From: a virus | DNA length: 31,687 bases | Reading direction: 5' to 3' (one strand) | IMG/VR virus record: IMGVR_UViG_3300008417_000021 | Location: 1 to 31,687 of that record | Part shown: positions 16,052 through 25,045 of the stretch, piece after piece | Position numbering within the stretch: position 1 is the first letter of the stretch | Layout of the letters: each line of letters begins with the position of its first letter | Position numbers and translations under genes: made by a program | The notes under the pieces: model-generated | What the model saw: only the letters and a program-made list of their open reading frames with translations | Databases searched by the model: none | Told to the model about the DNA's origin: nothing

Positions 16052-18054
16052 TAAATATTCGGAACAGCTTCAAGTTGTCCACTCTCCACTCCCTCCAACA
16101 CTTCCTCGTCAGGCCTAACTTCAGTATTCACCTGTCCACCATCTATCACGAAGTCATTTATATTCTTAGCTCCAGACATTCTAGCTGCGTGCTTGAAAAT
16201 TCTCACAACATCTAACGACTGGGCTAGATGCGGGTTTGTGGCTATAATACGAAACAGTTCTATAAAAACATCAGGACTTCCAGAACTCGGAACTGTTCCA
16301 TCGTGGGGCACTATGTCAAAATCTATATCAAGATCCTTAGGCCTTACAGCAATACGCCCTCTATTCTCCAGCGTCTTAAGATCCTCACTCAACACTTTCT
16401 CCCAGTCTCCAACCATCTTCACATATACATCATCTTTCAACAGCTGCCTCGTATTCCAAGCCATCTGATATGCTATGTCATAGTGTGCCTGCATTGAGGT
16501 GATCTTGGCAGTTTTCTCAAGTCTTGAAAGTGCTCCCATCATTGTGTCCTTAGCCTCAGTTGCACTAACCCTTTCACTCGTTCTCCGTCTAATCCCACTC
16601 ACGACATCTTGAGCTCCACTCACACTTCTAATAATATCCTGCACATATTGAGTGTCTGGAATATTCTGCCTTGTAATGTCATTAACTTGCAACTGCATTA
16701 CAGCATCCTTCACTCCTCTTCCCCAGGCACTTCTCCTCATCCTGATCAGCTTCCCTGGTTTAGGATCAGCAAGATCATGTATGTTAATCAGCTGAGGATC
16801 AACTATCAGCATGTCATTGATAGCCTTTCTTACATTAGCTATATGAGAATCAAACTGCCAATCAATAGTCTGCTGCAGACCATATATTGTCTCCAGACGG
16901 GAAATGGGAGTGGTTGTGTGACCATCGTAGTCAGGGGCATTTACTGTAACTGGAAACATATTATGATCGAGGTTCAGAGGCTGTGCTCTGATCACGACCT
17001 GATCTGCAGCGAGACTAAACAGCCATATCTCTGGATACTCACTTTCACCGAGTCCAGCTTGTTTAGGTATAATCTTTACATACATATTAATGATGTCGAT
17101 AGGTTTATTTATTCCAAAGCTCTGCTCTGTAGTCCCATATTTCTCATATCTTCCAGTATCATCCTTATTCATCAAGATGCTCCAGCCATTACCAGCAACT
17201 GCCTCAAGGTATCTCACATTGAAGTACTGATCAGGATTGTCTCTCTCCATCATCAAAAGGTTCATGTAGCTAGTCCTCTCTACCCATCCAACGAACTCGC
17301 TCTCTTGCACCTTCTCTATCGGAGTGTCAGGATCTGGCAGGTAGGTATAAGGATCAATGTTCCTAAGTGTGGAGCCACTGTATATCTCAGTGAGCTTCTT
17401 CACTGTCCTTGTATCTCCATTCTTCCTGTCCTCGAATATACCTTTCAGCCTTGAAAACACACTTTCCCTTTTCTCCTCAACAGTTCTATATCCTTGAACA
17501 CTCTTCCATCCAATATGGATTGGGCCTACTCCATACCCATAACCATCCCTCCACATCGTGTGCATGTCGAGACCAACTTTCCCTCTCCTGCACTGCTGCG
17601 CTACAGCCATCTCCATCATCTTAGCTCCGAGCACGTCCTCAGGCCCAAATCCATCATAGCGAAAATACGGCTCTTCAAGGAAAGCCGCACTATTGTATGT
17701 TAATAGAGTTTCAAGTACTGCATAGGTGATAGGGACTACTACCCTAATGGGCTTCCTATTGTCAGCATCCTTTATTGCCTTCTCCTTCTTATCCTTTACA
17801 ATATATGTGTTCAAGGTTTTGTCAATATCTCTCCAGCCACTAAACCTTCCTTGCAATGCACGTCTACTCCCCATTGCCTTGAACAGCAAGTCGTCTTTGA
17901 TGCTCTGATGCAAAGGAGTTCCAGGTCTAACATCTAAGCCCTCAGGATAATCATAATCAAAAGGTTTATTAGTCGCCATACTTATAACATTCATACCTTG
18001 ACTATTCAGCTCTGACATTAATGAAGCTGCATTTGGATTTAATATACTTGGCAT
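16051..18054 (-). CDS. portal protein, 667 aa
   Basis: The length, all-phage context and features fit a podovirus-type portal: an N-terminal helical region with FSGWRDIDKTLNTYI (about 70-85), KPIRVVVPITYAVLETLLTY (about 100-120), a long helical stem, IINMYVKIIPKQAG and ISRLETIYGLQQTIDWQFDS (about 395-415), and a C-terminal crown part. The dodecameric portal forms the DNA entry pore and docks the terminase. The gene lies 3.5 kb downstream of the large terminase. The ATG at 18054 has only an AAGGG-like site, weaker than its neighbours. Confidence 0.8.
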   Translation of the reverse strand: MPSILNPNAASLMSELNSQGMNVISMATNKPFDYDYPEGLDVRPGTPLHQSIKDDLLFKAMGSRRALQGRFSGWRDIDKTLNTYIVKDKKEKAIKDADNRKPIRVVVPITYAVLETLLTYNSAAFLEEPYFRYDGFGPEDVLGAKMMEMAVAQQCRRGKVGLDMHTMWRDGYGYGVGPIHIGWKSVQGYRTVEEKRESVFSRLKGIFEDRKNGDTRTVKKLTEIYSGSTLRNIDPYTYLPDPDTPIEKVQESEFVGWVERTSYMNLLMMERDNPDQYFNVRYLEAVAGNGWSILMNKDDTGRYEKYGTTEQSFGINKPIDIINMYVKIIPKQAGLGESEYPEIWLFSLAADQVVIRAQPLNLDHNMFPVTVNAPDYDGHTTTPISRLETIYGLQQTIDWQFDSHIANVRKAINDMLIVDPQLINIHDLADPKPGKLIRMRRSAWGRGVKDAVMQLQVNDITRQNIPDTQYVQDIIRSVSGAQDVVSGIRRRTSERVSATEAKDTMMGALSRLEKTAKITSMQAHYDIAYQMAWNTRQLLKDDVYVKMVGDWEKVLSEDLKTLENRGRIAVRPKDLDIDFDIVPHDGTVPSSGSPDVFIELFRIIATNPHLAQSLDVVRIFKHAARMSGAKNINDFVIDGGQVNTEVRPDEEVLEGVESGQLEAVPNI

Positions 18055-18057
18055 AAC

Positions 18058-18693
18058 TTAACCCTTATTTGTATGTTCATACCAATCTAAGTGTATCTCA
18101 TGAAGATTAACACTAGCTCCAACATTCTGTATCCATACTCCATACTTCAAACCTTGCTTCAGTATCCACTCTTGATCTGACCTTGCAGTTCCTCCAATAG
18201 CTTTAGGTCCAGCTCCAGCAACAAGTTGAACATGATCAAGGATAGTTACATAAGAGAAATTGGCTGCTGCTAACTCTGCCTCAAGCATCCATGTTACTGA
18301 TCCAGCAGTTGGAGTAGATTCCAAAGACAATACAGTACTTGTATTGGCTGTGTTTCTATTCCTATCTAGTGTTACTAGCTCAGTCCCCTCATCATCATCT
18401 ATTGTTACATTCTCTACTAAGAATGCCTCAGCAGCACCAGAGGCAGCTATCATTATAGTAAAGTGAAACCATTTTGTAGTGTTAGGACACTCAAATCCAA
18501 TAAAGGTTCTATGGTCATCTGTATTGGCAGTGATATTATCTATATGAATTGAAAAGGAACTTCCTCCATGCACTTCATGGTGAGCATGGTCTATCACATT
18601 AAAAGCGTGAGTGCTAGCATCAAGTCGAGGAACCCTAACAACAGTATCACTAATCTTTCCCCAGATCATTTCAGGAGTAATAACCCTTCCCAC
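18058..18693 (-). CDS. phage structural protein with HHEVH motif, 211 aa
   Basis: The start is GTG behind GAGGAGT, overlapping the previous stop by one base. NVIDHAHHEVHGGSSFSIHI (about 32-51) is a signature of a common small phage virion protein whose members begin with a HHEVHxGxxF strand pair, followed by PNTTKWFHFTIMIAASGAAE and NRNR-like turns. The rest is beta-rich. It is probably a virion surface or tail component; its exact role is unknown. It is the last of four small structural genes before the portal. Confidence 0.6.
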   Translation of the reverse strand: MGRVITPEMIWGKISDTVVRVPRLDASTHAFNVIDHAHHEVHGGSSFSIHIDNITANTDDHRTFIGFECPNTTKWFHFTIMIAASGAAEAFLVENVTIDDDEGTELVTLDRNRNTANTSTVLSLESTPTAGSVTWMLEAELAAANFSYVTILDHVQLVAGAGPKAIGGTARSDQEWILKQGLKYGVWIQNVGASVNLHEIHLDWYEHTNKG

Positions 18694-19016
18694 TATGCAC
18701 TCCTCTCAAGTCCATGCACTTGCACACTAACATTAGCTGTATCTGAATAAGCTCCTATCACATGTGTAGCAGCCATTACAATACCTGTTCTTTCCAGCAT
18801 TCCATTCGCAGGGATAACAACATCATATTCTATATAATCCTCAACAGCCAAAGTTCCAATAGCTCCATTGAGGTGCATCAATCTTATTACAACTTCACTA
18901 GCATTTCTATTAGCCACACTCACATTTACCACTGCCACTGTACTCGCAGGAACAGCATATACAGATGTGTTAGTTGTTGCAGCTAAATCAACAGCTGCCA
19001 ATCTTCCACTAGCCAT
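18693..19016 (-). CDS. small beta-sandwich structural protein, 107 aa
   Basis: The ATG follows GGAGGCTTTTA, overlapping the previous stop (TAATG). The sequence (SGRLAAVDLAATTNTSVYAV, then VAVVNVSVANRNASEVVIRL) matches a widespread phage structural family with a DLAA-x-TNTxVY-x-VP start and a single immunoglobulin-like beta fold. It probably decorates virion or tail. It is translationally coupled to the gene at 18058-18693. Confidence 0.6.
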   Translation of the reverse strand: MASGRLAAVDLAATTNTSVYAVPASTVAVVNVSVANRNASEVVIRLMHLNGAIGTLAVEDYIEYDVVIPANGMLERTGIVMAATHVIGAYSDTANVSVQVHGLERSA

Positions 19017-19600
19017 TAAAAGCCTCCTGCGAAGTATGCAAACTGTTCCACATCAACACCCTTTATCTCTAACGGCACAGTTATTACAACTCCATCACCA
19101 TCTATTGTAATCCTATCAGTTCCACCAGTCTTCCCCCTTAAAGTATCATCGTCAGCTGTGCGTTCAGTCTCCCAGCTTGTATCATTGTCACTGTCTGATA
19201 TAGTAGTCTCATCACTCGACCCTAGAGTTCCATCTAGTCCCCTATATGCAGCTTGCGTAGGAGTGCTAATTGTAACAGCTCCAGCACTCGGAGTCTCATT
19301 TGTGAAGTCTGTCAGCTCATGCACCTGAATAGTTCCAGCTGCTACAGATGCCACAAGATAATAGCCATCATTATCGTCAGAACCCCTAATCTCTATCACA
19401 GCGTTCTCATACAGATCAGCTGAGACAAAGCCATTACCTGAATCAGTTATATATGGAGCAGATGTGTTGGCTACAGCTGCGTAAAACCTAATAGTTCCAC
19501 CTGACGTATAGTCAGATATAGGAGTCTGATTCCTGTAATCCTTAGCTGGATCATAGACGAAAGGTCCAGTAACTCCCAGCATGAAACCTTTATTGCTCAT
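19016..19600 (-). CDS. structural protein, 194 aa
   Basis: The start ATG lies 11 bases inside the upstream gene. The sequence is beta-rich and acidic, with YRNQTPISDYTSGGTIRFYA, NAVIEIRGSDDNDGYYLVAS and an Asp/Thr/Ser-rich C-terminal half (SDNDTSWETERTADDDTLRG). It ends in a hydrophobic aromatic tail (EQFAYFAGGF). No family is recognised with confidence; gene order suggests a virion component. Confidence 0.5.
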   Translation of the reverse strand: MSNKGFMLGVTGPFVYDPAKDYRNQTPISDYTSGGTIRFYAAVANTSAPYITDSGNGFVSADLYENAVIEIRGSDDNDGYYLVASVAAGTIQVHELTDFTNETPSAGAVTISTPTQAAYRGLDGTLGSSDETTISDSDNDTSWETERTADDDTLRGKTGGTDRITIDGDGVVITVPLEIKGVDVEQFAYFAGGF

Positions 19601-19841
19601 GACTAGACCTTAAAGGATTGTCCACCATCAGCTTTATTGGCTGTAGTGGCTGATTAAAGTTTAGAATATTAATCCAGAGTTTCCCTGTAAACAACATCTT
19701 AAATCGTTCCTTGATACTTATTTGCCAACAGTGAAAAACTCTCCCGCCCTGCTCATCATCCTGATATACTGGCAAAGGTATATACGGAGGTTGATTCTCT
19801 GCAAAGACAGTATTACACTCTTTAAATTGTATTGGTATCAT
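19590..19841 (-). CDS. small conserved phage protein, 83 aa
   Basis: The ATG follows TTGGAGGACTAA. The core VFHCWQISIKERFKMLFTGK followed by LWINILNFNQPLQPIKLMV is the hallmark of a common phage protein with a CWxxSxxERxxxLxTGKxW motif, found near terminase genes. Its function is unknown. It sits directly after the large terminase gene. Confidence 0.65.
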   Translation of the reverse strand: MIPIQFKECNTVFAENQPPYIPLPVYQDDEQGGRVFHCWQISIKERFKMLFTGKLWINILNFNQPLQPIKLMVDNPLRSSHEQ

Positions 19842-19854
19842 TTAGTCCTCCAAT

Positions 19855-21513
19855 TCACGGTGCGTCCCTCCAATCTTCCATCGGAGCTTCTTCAAGATCG
19901 TCTTCCTCCAGCACTGCATATTCTTTCTCTACATCTTCCTTACTTTCATTATTCATATCTTTAATGAAAAAGAATCTCCCACCCTTGTCAAGCATCTCAG
20001 TTATATATCCTGCTGCATCAATCATATCCCAGCGTTTCGGACGAGGGAAGCTGAGTAGTTGCATTTCATATCCTTCGCAACCAGTCTCATTATGGTATAC
20101 AACTCCACGTCTATAATATGAAACCATAGACGCTACACGCATCTTCTTACCACCACCTATTCCAGCAAACTCACCTTGACCCTTCTTCGCATTTAAAGGT
20201 ATAACCTCAATACTCTTTCCAGTACTCACAATCCTGTTCATGAAAGGATAGGTTACAAATTCAGCTGATCCAGTCTGCTCTACTCCAAGCACTCTTGCAT
20301 TGTATTGATCACAGAGTTCAATAGCTCTATCCTCCACCTCATCAGGATGCATCTTCTCACCAGCTGCATAGCGTAAATACAGAGCATTGCCAGTCAGACT
20401 AACTCCCCAAATAATAAAGCCAGTCTCTGCACTATGCCTCTTCGCAGTCTTAGCTGGGTCAACTATCACAACGTTGATGAGGTTGGGCAAGACATTCTTG
20501 ATAAAATCCTCACTACTTTCTGAATAATCATGAAACATATCCTGCTTAAATATTGCATCATCTCTGGAAATCGGCTGAGACATGATCTCCCTTGCAAATA
20601 CATCTAGCAAGCCTTGTCTCTTATATTCCTCATACTCTTCCTTTATCTCCTTATCACTCATGAAGTCAGGAGCCAGACTCTTCAAATCTTCTCCACAAAT
20701 ACTAAGCTGCTCATGTTCCCAATCTGGCGAATCGAGCAAATCCACAATCAGCGCATCTTCATGCTTCACAGTGTCTATGTAAATAAACTTCCAGTCTTTC
20801 ACATACTTCGGAAACACTTGTCTCACAGCTCCGAAGAACCATATCTTCCTCTTCCTTCTAATCTCCTCATTCTCTATCGTGAGATCGTCCTCAAGATCAT
20901 CGCTTATTACAAAGTCCGGTCTTATATTATCGCCATTAGGTGCTTTCCACACTAACCCACGCATCTGTTGTCCATCACCCCTAGGCAGAATAAGTGTAAA
21001 GTGCATATCACCAAAAGTTCCGCAATACATACACTTTCCATTTGAAGTCTTCTGACATTCGCAGGGAACTCCAACACTAGCCATCCAGGTCTTCCTACTC
21101 CAACTCTCCTCAATCTCGCTCTGATAACCAGTCTTCACGTTTCCAAAGATGCTTCTCACCAGCGGACTATACATCAAATCCTTCTTCAGATTCTCAGTCT
21201 GCTGTTCAGCATGTGTGGCGCTTGTGCTCAGATAGACAAGAAACTTACTCTCCGCATACAGGATAGCCTTTGCAGCTCTCGCCCTACACAGAGTAGTCTT
21301 TCCCAACCCTCTTGTTGCAGCTATAACAACTTTACTCTTCTGCTCCCTCGTATCCATCTTATTGATAATCTTATCATGGAGACTAGTGAAGGGAGAGTAA
21401 AAGTTCTCCTTCAAGAATGTAGAACAGAAAGGCTTCAGATTGACACATTCATCAAGTATATCTTGAACGTCTTCACTCTGATTAGCCTGAATTAATTCTT
21501 CATTTTCCATCAT
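19855..21513 (-). CDS. terL: terminase large subunit, 552 aa
   Basis: ATPase domain: Walker A ATRGLGKT at residues 66-73 and Walker B FVISDD at 201-206. Nuclease domain of RNase H type: VVIVDPAK with D352, VLGVEQTG with E412 and RWDMIDA with D496/D499, spaced as in other phage TerL nucleases. These form the DNA-packaging motor and headful or site-specific cutter. Between Walker A and B lies CECQKTSNGKCMYC (C151, C153, C161, C164), a probable zinc knuckle insertion that is unusual. The C-terminus after about 520 is acidic and ends EEDDLEEAPMEDWRD. It is separated from the small-subunit candidate by about 6.8 kb of fibre and lysis genes. Confidence 0.92.
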   Translation of the reverse strand: MMENEELIQANQSEDVQDILDECVNLKPFCSTFLKENFYSPFTSLHDKIINKMDTREQKSKVVIAATRGLGKTTLCRARAAKAILYAESKFLVYLSTSATHAEQQTENLKKDLMYSPLVRSIFGNVKTGYQSEIEESWSRKTWMASVGVPCECQKTSNGKCMYCGTFGDMHFTLILPRGDGQQMRGLVWKAPNGDNIRPDFVISDDLEDDLTIENEEIRRKRKIWFFGAVRQVFPKYVKDWKFIYIDTVKHEDALIVDLLDSPDWEHEQLSICGEDLKSLAPDFMSDKEIKEEYEEYKRQGLLDVFAREIMSQPISRDDAIFKQDMFHDYSESSEDFIKNVLPNLINVVIVDPAKTAKRHSAETGFIIWGVSLTGNALYLRYAAGEKMHPDEVEDRAIELCDQYNARVLGVEQTGSAEFVTYPFMNRIVSTGKSIEVIPLNAKKGQGEFAGIGGGKKMRVASMVSYYRRGVVYHNETGCEGYEMQLLSFPRPKRWDMIDAAGYITEMLDKGGRFFFIKDMNNESKEDVEKEYAVLEEDDLEEAPMEDWRDAP

Positions 21514-21517
21514 TATC

Positions 21518-23098
21518 TCAGTTTATTACACTCGTATCTTTAGCTGCATAGAACCAACTACCGTCAGGCAATAGTATCCTCATCCACCTTACAGCTCCAC
21601 TTGGAGTACTTATGGTATCTATCCCAGCAATCCAAAGACTGTCAGAGTGATCATACGTACTCCTTCCAACCATATTATGAAAGGTCTTATTCTTCAGCCT
21701 GCTAATGTTTGTGACTCCAAGACGTATATCTTTCCCGAGTCCAAATCTTATAACATTGTTTAATATAATGTTTAGCTTACAAGAGTCAGCAAGTGCAGCT
21801 GGTGTTGCTCCTACATAGTATTGAGTATAGCCATCGTAGTTAGCGTCACTTGTGCTATGAAGATTGTTAGTGATTATCACGCCTCTTGGATATGCAGTGT
21901 TTACACCGAAAGAGTTCTCAAACTTAATGATCGCCAGTGTGGAATCAGCTATCTTATCCACTCCAAGATGGCTATTATCAGCCCAGACATTCAGCGTGCT
22001 ATTATTGCTGAATATACCTATACAGTTTCCACTGAATATTGCAGCCGGTCCTGCACCCTCAGATATGGTGTTATCTGTGACGCTGAACCAGTTAGAATAG
22101 TCAAGATATATTCCACAGCTATCATACTCTTCGATTCGATTGTGAGAGAATGTATTCCCACCAGTTCCATTATACAAAGCACAGGCAACGTTCCTGAAAG
22201 TGTTGTCACTAATAGTCCTCACACCATTCCACAAGTTCGCAATTGCAGGTCCACCTCTGATTGCCCTGAACTGACAGTTGATAATCTGTCCACCTTCAAC
22301 ACTTCCAGAATACGTGCCGAGCTCATAATATGGTCTAACTCTAATTGCTCCATAAAAACTACTATCAAATGAGCACTCTGTAATGTTTAGATTAAATATC
22401 CTACCTATCGTCATGAGGATTAGACCTTGTGAGTCAGCCCACAAGACCTGTCCATCGAGAGTGGTATCTCCAGCCGCTCCAGGATTATATCTATCCCAAT
22501 CGTCATCTCTATATGACCTCAAAGCGTGCCACGCAGAGTCACTTCCAGCCAGAGCCCAAGGCCTAAACGTTCCACCTTCTCCAGCAAAGTTAAATATTAT
22601 GCCTGTGATGTTCAGGTTAGATATCACTGTATCTGTACTTGATGTAGCTCCTCTTGTAACCACGTTGAGCATATTCTTCAACGAATCAAAGTATGTAGGT
22701 ACTGCTCTAATCACAGTTGCACCAGGCTCACCTACTATCCCATAGAATGCTTTGCCTGCTCTTTTAAACGTCAAGCTCAGCGAATCTCTAATGTGATATG
22801 TGCCTGCAGGAATATATAAGATAGCGGTGTCAAGAGCAGACATTGCATCAAAGGCAGCGCCAAGACTGTCATAATTTGTAGCTACCAGAAAGTTAGCCTC
22901 GTCCTTAATCTTCCTCACTAGCGTCCCATCAACATCTAACATCCGTTCCAGCAACTGCATAGTGTCACTAACAACTATCCTATTCCCAGCCAGGGAGCCA
23001 AGCGTATCCAGCTTCACATGCTTAAATGGAACAAACCTTGTCTGACTATTAACAGACACAGCCAAGAGCATCAATATTAGTGTGAGCAATCTCTTCAT
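21518..23098 (-). CDS. tailspike-like right-handed beta-helix protein with signal peptide, 526 aa
   Basis: A longer frame from 23128 lacks a ribosome binding site; the ATG at 23098 overlaps the previous stop (TGATG) behind AAGGAAGGATGG and opens with MKRLLTLILMLLAVSVNSQ, a Sec signal peptide. The body has the coils of a pectate-lyase-like beta-helix: NYDSLGAAFDAMSALDTAIL, YIPAGTYHIRDSLSLTF, and many N/S/G turns (VISNLNITGIIFN, LNITECSFDSSFYGAIRV, NTFSHNRIEEYDSCGIYLDY). It is a candidate receptor-binding depolymerase, but an exported form is unusual for a tailspike. Active-site acidic residues cannot be assigned. Confidence 0.65.
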   Translation of the reverse strand: MKRLLTLILMLLAVSVNSQTRFVPFKHVKLDTLGSLAGNRIVVSDTMQLLERMLDVDGTLVRKIKDEANFLVATNYDSLGAAFDAMSALDTAILYIPAGTYHIRDSLSLTFKRAGKAFYGIVGEPGATVIRAVPTYFDSLKNMLNVVTRGATSSTDTVISNLNITGIIFNFAGEGGTFRPWALAGSDSAWHALRSYRDDDWDRYNPGAAGDTTLDGQVLWADSQGLILMTIGRIFNLNITECSFDSSFYGAIRVRPYYELGTYSGSVEGGQIINCQFRAIRGGPAIANLWNGVRTISDNTFRNVACALYNGTGGNTFSHNRIEEYDSCGIYLDYSNWFSVTDNTISEGAGPAAIFSGNCIGIFSNNSTLNVWADNSHLGVDKIADSTLAIIKFENSFGVNTAYPRGVIITNNLHSTSDANYDGYTQYYVGATPAALADSCKLNIILNNVIRFGLGKDIRLGVTNISRLKNKTFHNMVGRSTYDHSDSLWIAGIDTISTPSGAVRWMRILLPDGSWFYAAKDTSVIN

Positions 23099-23463
23099 CA
23101 ATCCATCCTTCCTTCCTGTGCATACCAAGTTCCATTATAATAAGTAAACCTCATCATATCATTTGTGAGGAAGTTTCTATTCACTGCACTTGGCATATCA
23201 ATATTTGAACTATGCGCTACAGTTGTATAATCATCACCGAACATTACAAGAATCTCATAGCCGTCAGTTGTAACTCCATCAAAGTTTGTGATAGTCTTCG
23301 CACTCGTATTGCCAGTTCTAAACTTCCTACCAGCACTAACATCAGGAGTAACATCACCGTCAGTGAATGTGACAAAGCCAGTTACGGTTGCATTACTACT
23401 ATCATTGATAGTTATAATACCTTCACTCCTTGTTGCAGTTCTTCCAGTATCTCCGGTGCTCAT
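23098..23463 (-). CDS. fibre-module structural protein, 121 aa
   Basis: The ATG overlaps the upstream stop as ATGA, behind AGGAGTAACGTC. The sequence is Thr/Asp-rich and beta-stranded, ending GDDYTTVAHSSNI ... FTYYNGTWYAQEGR. The C-terminal half is the small module common in phage fibres (strand, NDMMRF-like strand, NGxW turn), related in pattern to 14062-14424 and 26829-27989. It is coupled to the beta-helix gene that follows. Confidence 0.55.
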   Translation of the reverse strand: MSTGDTGRTATRSEGIITINDSSNATVTGFVTFTDGDVTPDVSAGRKFRTGNTSAKTITNFDGVTTDGYEILVMFGDDYTTVAHSSNIDMPSAVNRNFLTNDMMRFTYYNGTWYAQEGRMD

Positions 23464-24089
23464 GACGTTACTCCTAGATTTCTGTATATAGCTCCTTCGA
23501 TCAAACGAATAGCATTTTCATTACTCAACTCTTGAATGGAAATAGCAGTGTCAGCAGCGTTGTCAGTTCCAGACAACGTCTCCGTCAACGTAAGTATTGT
23601 ATTGGTAACACTGTAGATCTTAAATACCCCTTCATGACCATTCTCACTCAGCGTGATTGCAACATAGTCGTCAGCACTCAATACAGAAAATGGAGTTCCA
23701 CCATCTGCAGTAATGACAGATCTATCATTTCCATCATCCACATCTACAGTCGCACTAGTGTAACTACCAGCTGCAACAATAGCGCTCCCTACATGAGGAA
23801 ACATCATGAGATCATACACTGCTCTTGTGAACGCTGTAATGTCTCGAGTCCTTTCCCCACTCATGTCAAGCTGAATAGTTCCTGCTCCACCGCCAAGAGT
23901 AATATCTCCAAAGGCACTAGACATAGTTTCCAACGCAGAGCTTGCAGACTTCGTTGCTCTAATCTGCAGCTTAGCAGCATATGAAGTTATATCTACAGGA
24001 TCTCCGTCTGAGTCATTCCAGAGAATAACATCAGGATACCATCTGGAACCTTGCTCCATTGTGAAATCTACTCTTGCGGCTAAAGCCAT
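23460..24089 (-). CDS. structural protein with EQGS N-terminus, 209 aa
   Basis: The ATG follows GGGAGGAAAGA. RVDFTMEQGSRWYPDVILWN followed by DPVDITSYAAKLQIR (about 6-46) is a widespread phage N-terminal domain (xQGxxxxxxxxWxDxxGxPxDLTxYxAxxQIR), seen in tail or baseplate accessory proteins. The middle and C-terminus are beta-rich with DxDDGNDRS and DYVAITLSENGH. It is probably a tail-attached structural protein. It follows a palindrome copy and may start a sub-operon. Confidence 0.6.
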   Translation of the reverse strand: MALAARVDFTMEQGSRWYPDVILWNDSDGDPVDITSYAAKLQIRATKSASSALETMSSAFGDITLGGGAGTIQLDMSGERTRDITAFTRAVYDLMMFPHVGSAIVAAGSYTSATVDVDDGNDRSVITADGGTPFSVLSADDYVAITLSENGHEGVFKIYSVTNTILTLTETLSGTDNAADTAISIQELSNENAIRLIEGAIYRNLGVTS

Positions 24090-24107
24090 TCTTTCCTCCC
24101 AATATCA

Positions 24108-24134
24108 AGAACCCGTCAGATTCTGAATGGATCT
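24108..24134. repeat. 27-bp palindrome, copy 5
   Basis: AGAACCCGTCAGA, T, TCTGAATGGATCT, followed by GAC. It lies between the holin-like stop (24137) and the ribosome binding site of the structural gene that starts at 24089. Confidence 0.85.
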
Positions 24135-24136
24135 GA

Positions 24137-24424
24137 CTATTTCTTTACAGCCAATGCTTTGATCGCAGCTATGACTTCATCCCATTCTTTCTTGAACAAC
24201 GCAGTGTGGGCAATTAACTCATCGACCTCAGCTTGTGTAAACTTACGATCTTCGCTGAACTTTCCAATCTTCACGAAGAACTCACCCACAACTTGAGTCA
24301 CATCGAAGAATTCAGTAATGACCTTCACGCCTCCAGAGATGTATTTGAACACTCCGAGGAATCCGGCTCCCACTGTCAACATAGTGAGAATAGTTGCTAA
24401 GTTGTTACTAATTAAATCAGGCAT
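24137..24424 (-). CDS. holin-like membrane protein, 95 aa
   Basis: The ATG follows GGAGGCTAAA and lies two bases after the endolysin stop. The N-terminal part has a hydrophobic helix (ATILTMLTVGAGFLGVFKYI, about 10-29) followed by an amphipathic segment (VKVITEFFDVTQVVGEFFVKI) and a charged C-terminus. Size, one or two membrane helices, and the position directly after the endolysin suggest a holin or pinholin. It has no family-specific motif. Confidence 0.55.
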   Translation of the reverse strand: MPDLISNNLATILTMLTVGAGFLGVFKYISGGVKVITEFFDVTQVVGEFFVKIGKFSEDRKFTQAEVDELIAHTALFKKEWDEVIAAIKALAVKK

Positions 24425-24425
24425 T

Positions 24426-25028
24426 TTAGCCTCCCTTTAGTTTAGTTAAGATTAACTCAAGAATCTCCCGGACTCTGTCCAGGAGAGATTTCTTCTTCCC
24501 TTTCTTAAATAACTCCACTCCAGCATAATGTCTGCCAGCTATGTTGGCAGTAACCTTAAAGACGTCATAGCTCTTATTCACAACTTTCCTAAACGCGCTC
24601 TCAAATTTCAATGCAGGAATCTCAACAACCTGCATCTCACGTTTCAACGTAAGACCTTTCTTGCGCTTCTTCATCCTGATTGTGACAGCGTCACGTATGA
24701 TTTCAGGATCAAACTCTATATGAATATGTGTAGTGTGCTGCACAATGTCAAACTTCAAAGGCCTGAATATCTCATTCAAGCCACTAAAGAAAGCCTTCTT
24801 TCCAGTGTTGCTAAGAGTTCGAATCTTCCAATCTCTGACATCTATCGCCTCACCAGTGAAATGCTTGCTTCCAACCATGTGAGGAGCCTTAAGCTCACTC
24901 CCACTTGTGATGATAGCATCTTCGCCAGTATACTTCATCATGAGCTTATCGAGCAAGATTCGTCTTGCAAGAATACTCTTGCAGAGATTCAGTTCAACTG
25001 GCGGGATACTGTCAAGTTTGATTCTCAT
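24426..25028 (-). CDS. endolysin, M15-type zinc peptidase, 200 aa
   Basis: The catalytic signature of D-Ala-D-Ala carboxypeptidase/VanY-type enzymes is complete: SKHFTGEAID (residues 54-63; ligands H56 and D63) and HIHIEFD (101-107; ligand H103). These enzymes cut the peptide stems of peptidoglycan. Residues 1-50 form the N-terminal helical part; residues about 112-200 are a strongly basic extension (IRMKKRKKGLTLKREM, FKKGKKKSLLDRVREILELI) that may bind the wall or membrane. There is no signal peptide, so it needs the nearby holin-like protein for release. The gene is preceded by the structured RNA element at 25046-25138. Confidence 0.8.
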   Translation of the reverse strand: MRIKLDSIPPVELNLCKSILARRILLDKLMMKYTGEDAIITSGSELKAPHMVGSKHFTGEAIDVRDWKIRTLSNTGKKAFFSGLNEIFRPLKFDIVQHTTHIHIEFDPEIIRDAVTIRMKKRKKGLTLKREMQVVEIPALKFESAFRKVVNKSYDVFKVTANIAGRHYAGVELFKKGKKKSLLDRVREILELILTKLKGG

Positions 25029-25045
25029 CTTTCATTCCCTATTTA

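Noticed and set aside
16609-17454. 281-aa plus-strand frame
   Set aside because: It is antisense to the portal gene. It has no start signal, and the product is rich in His/Ser/Ile/Leu as expected for a shadow.
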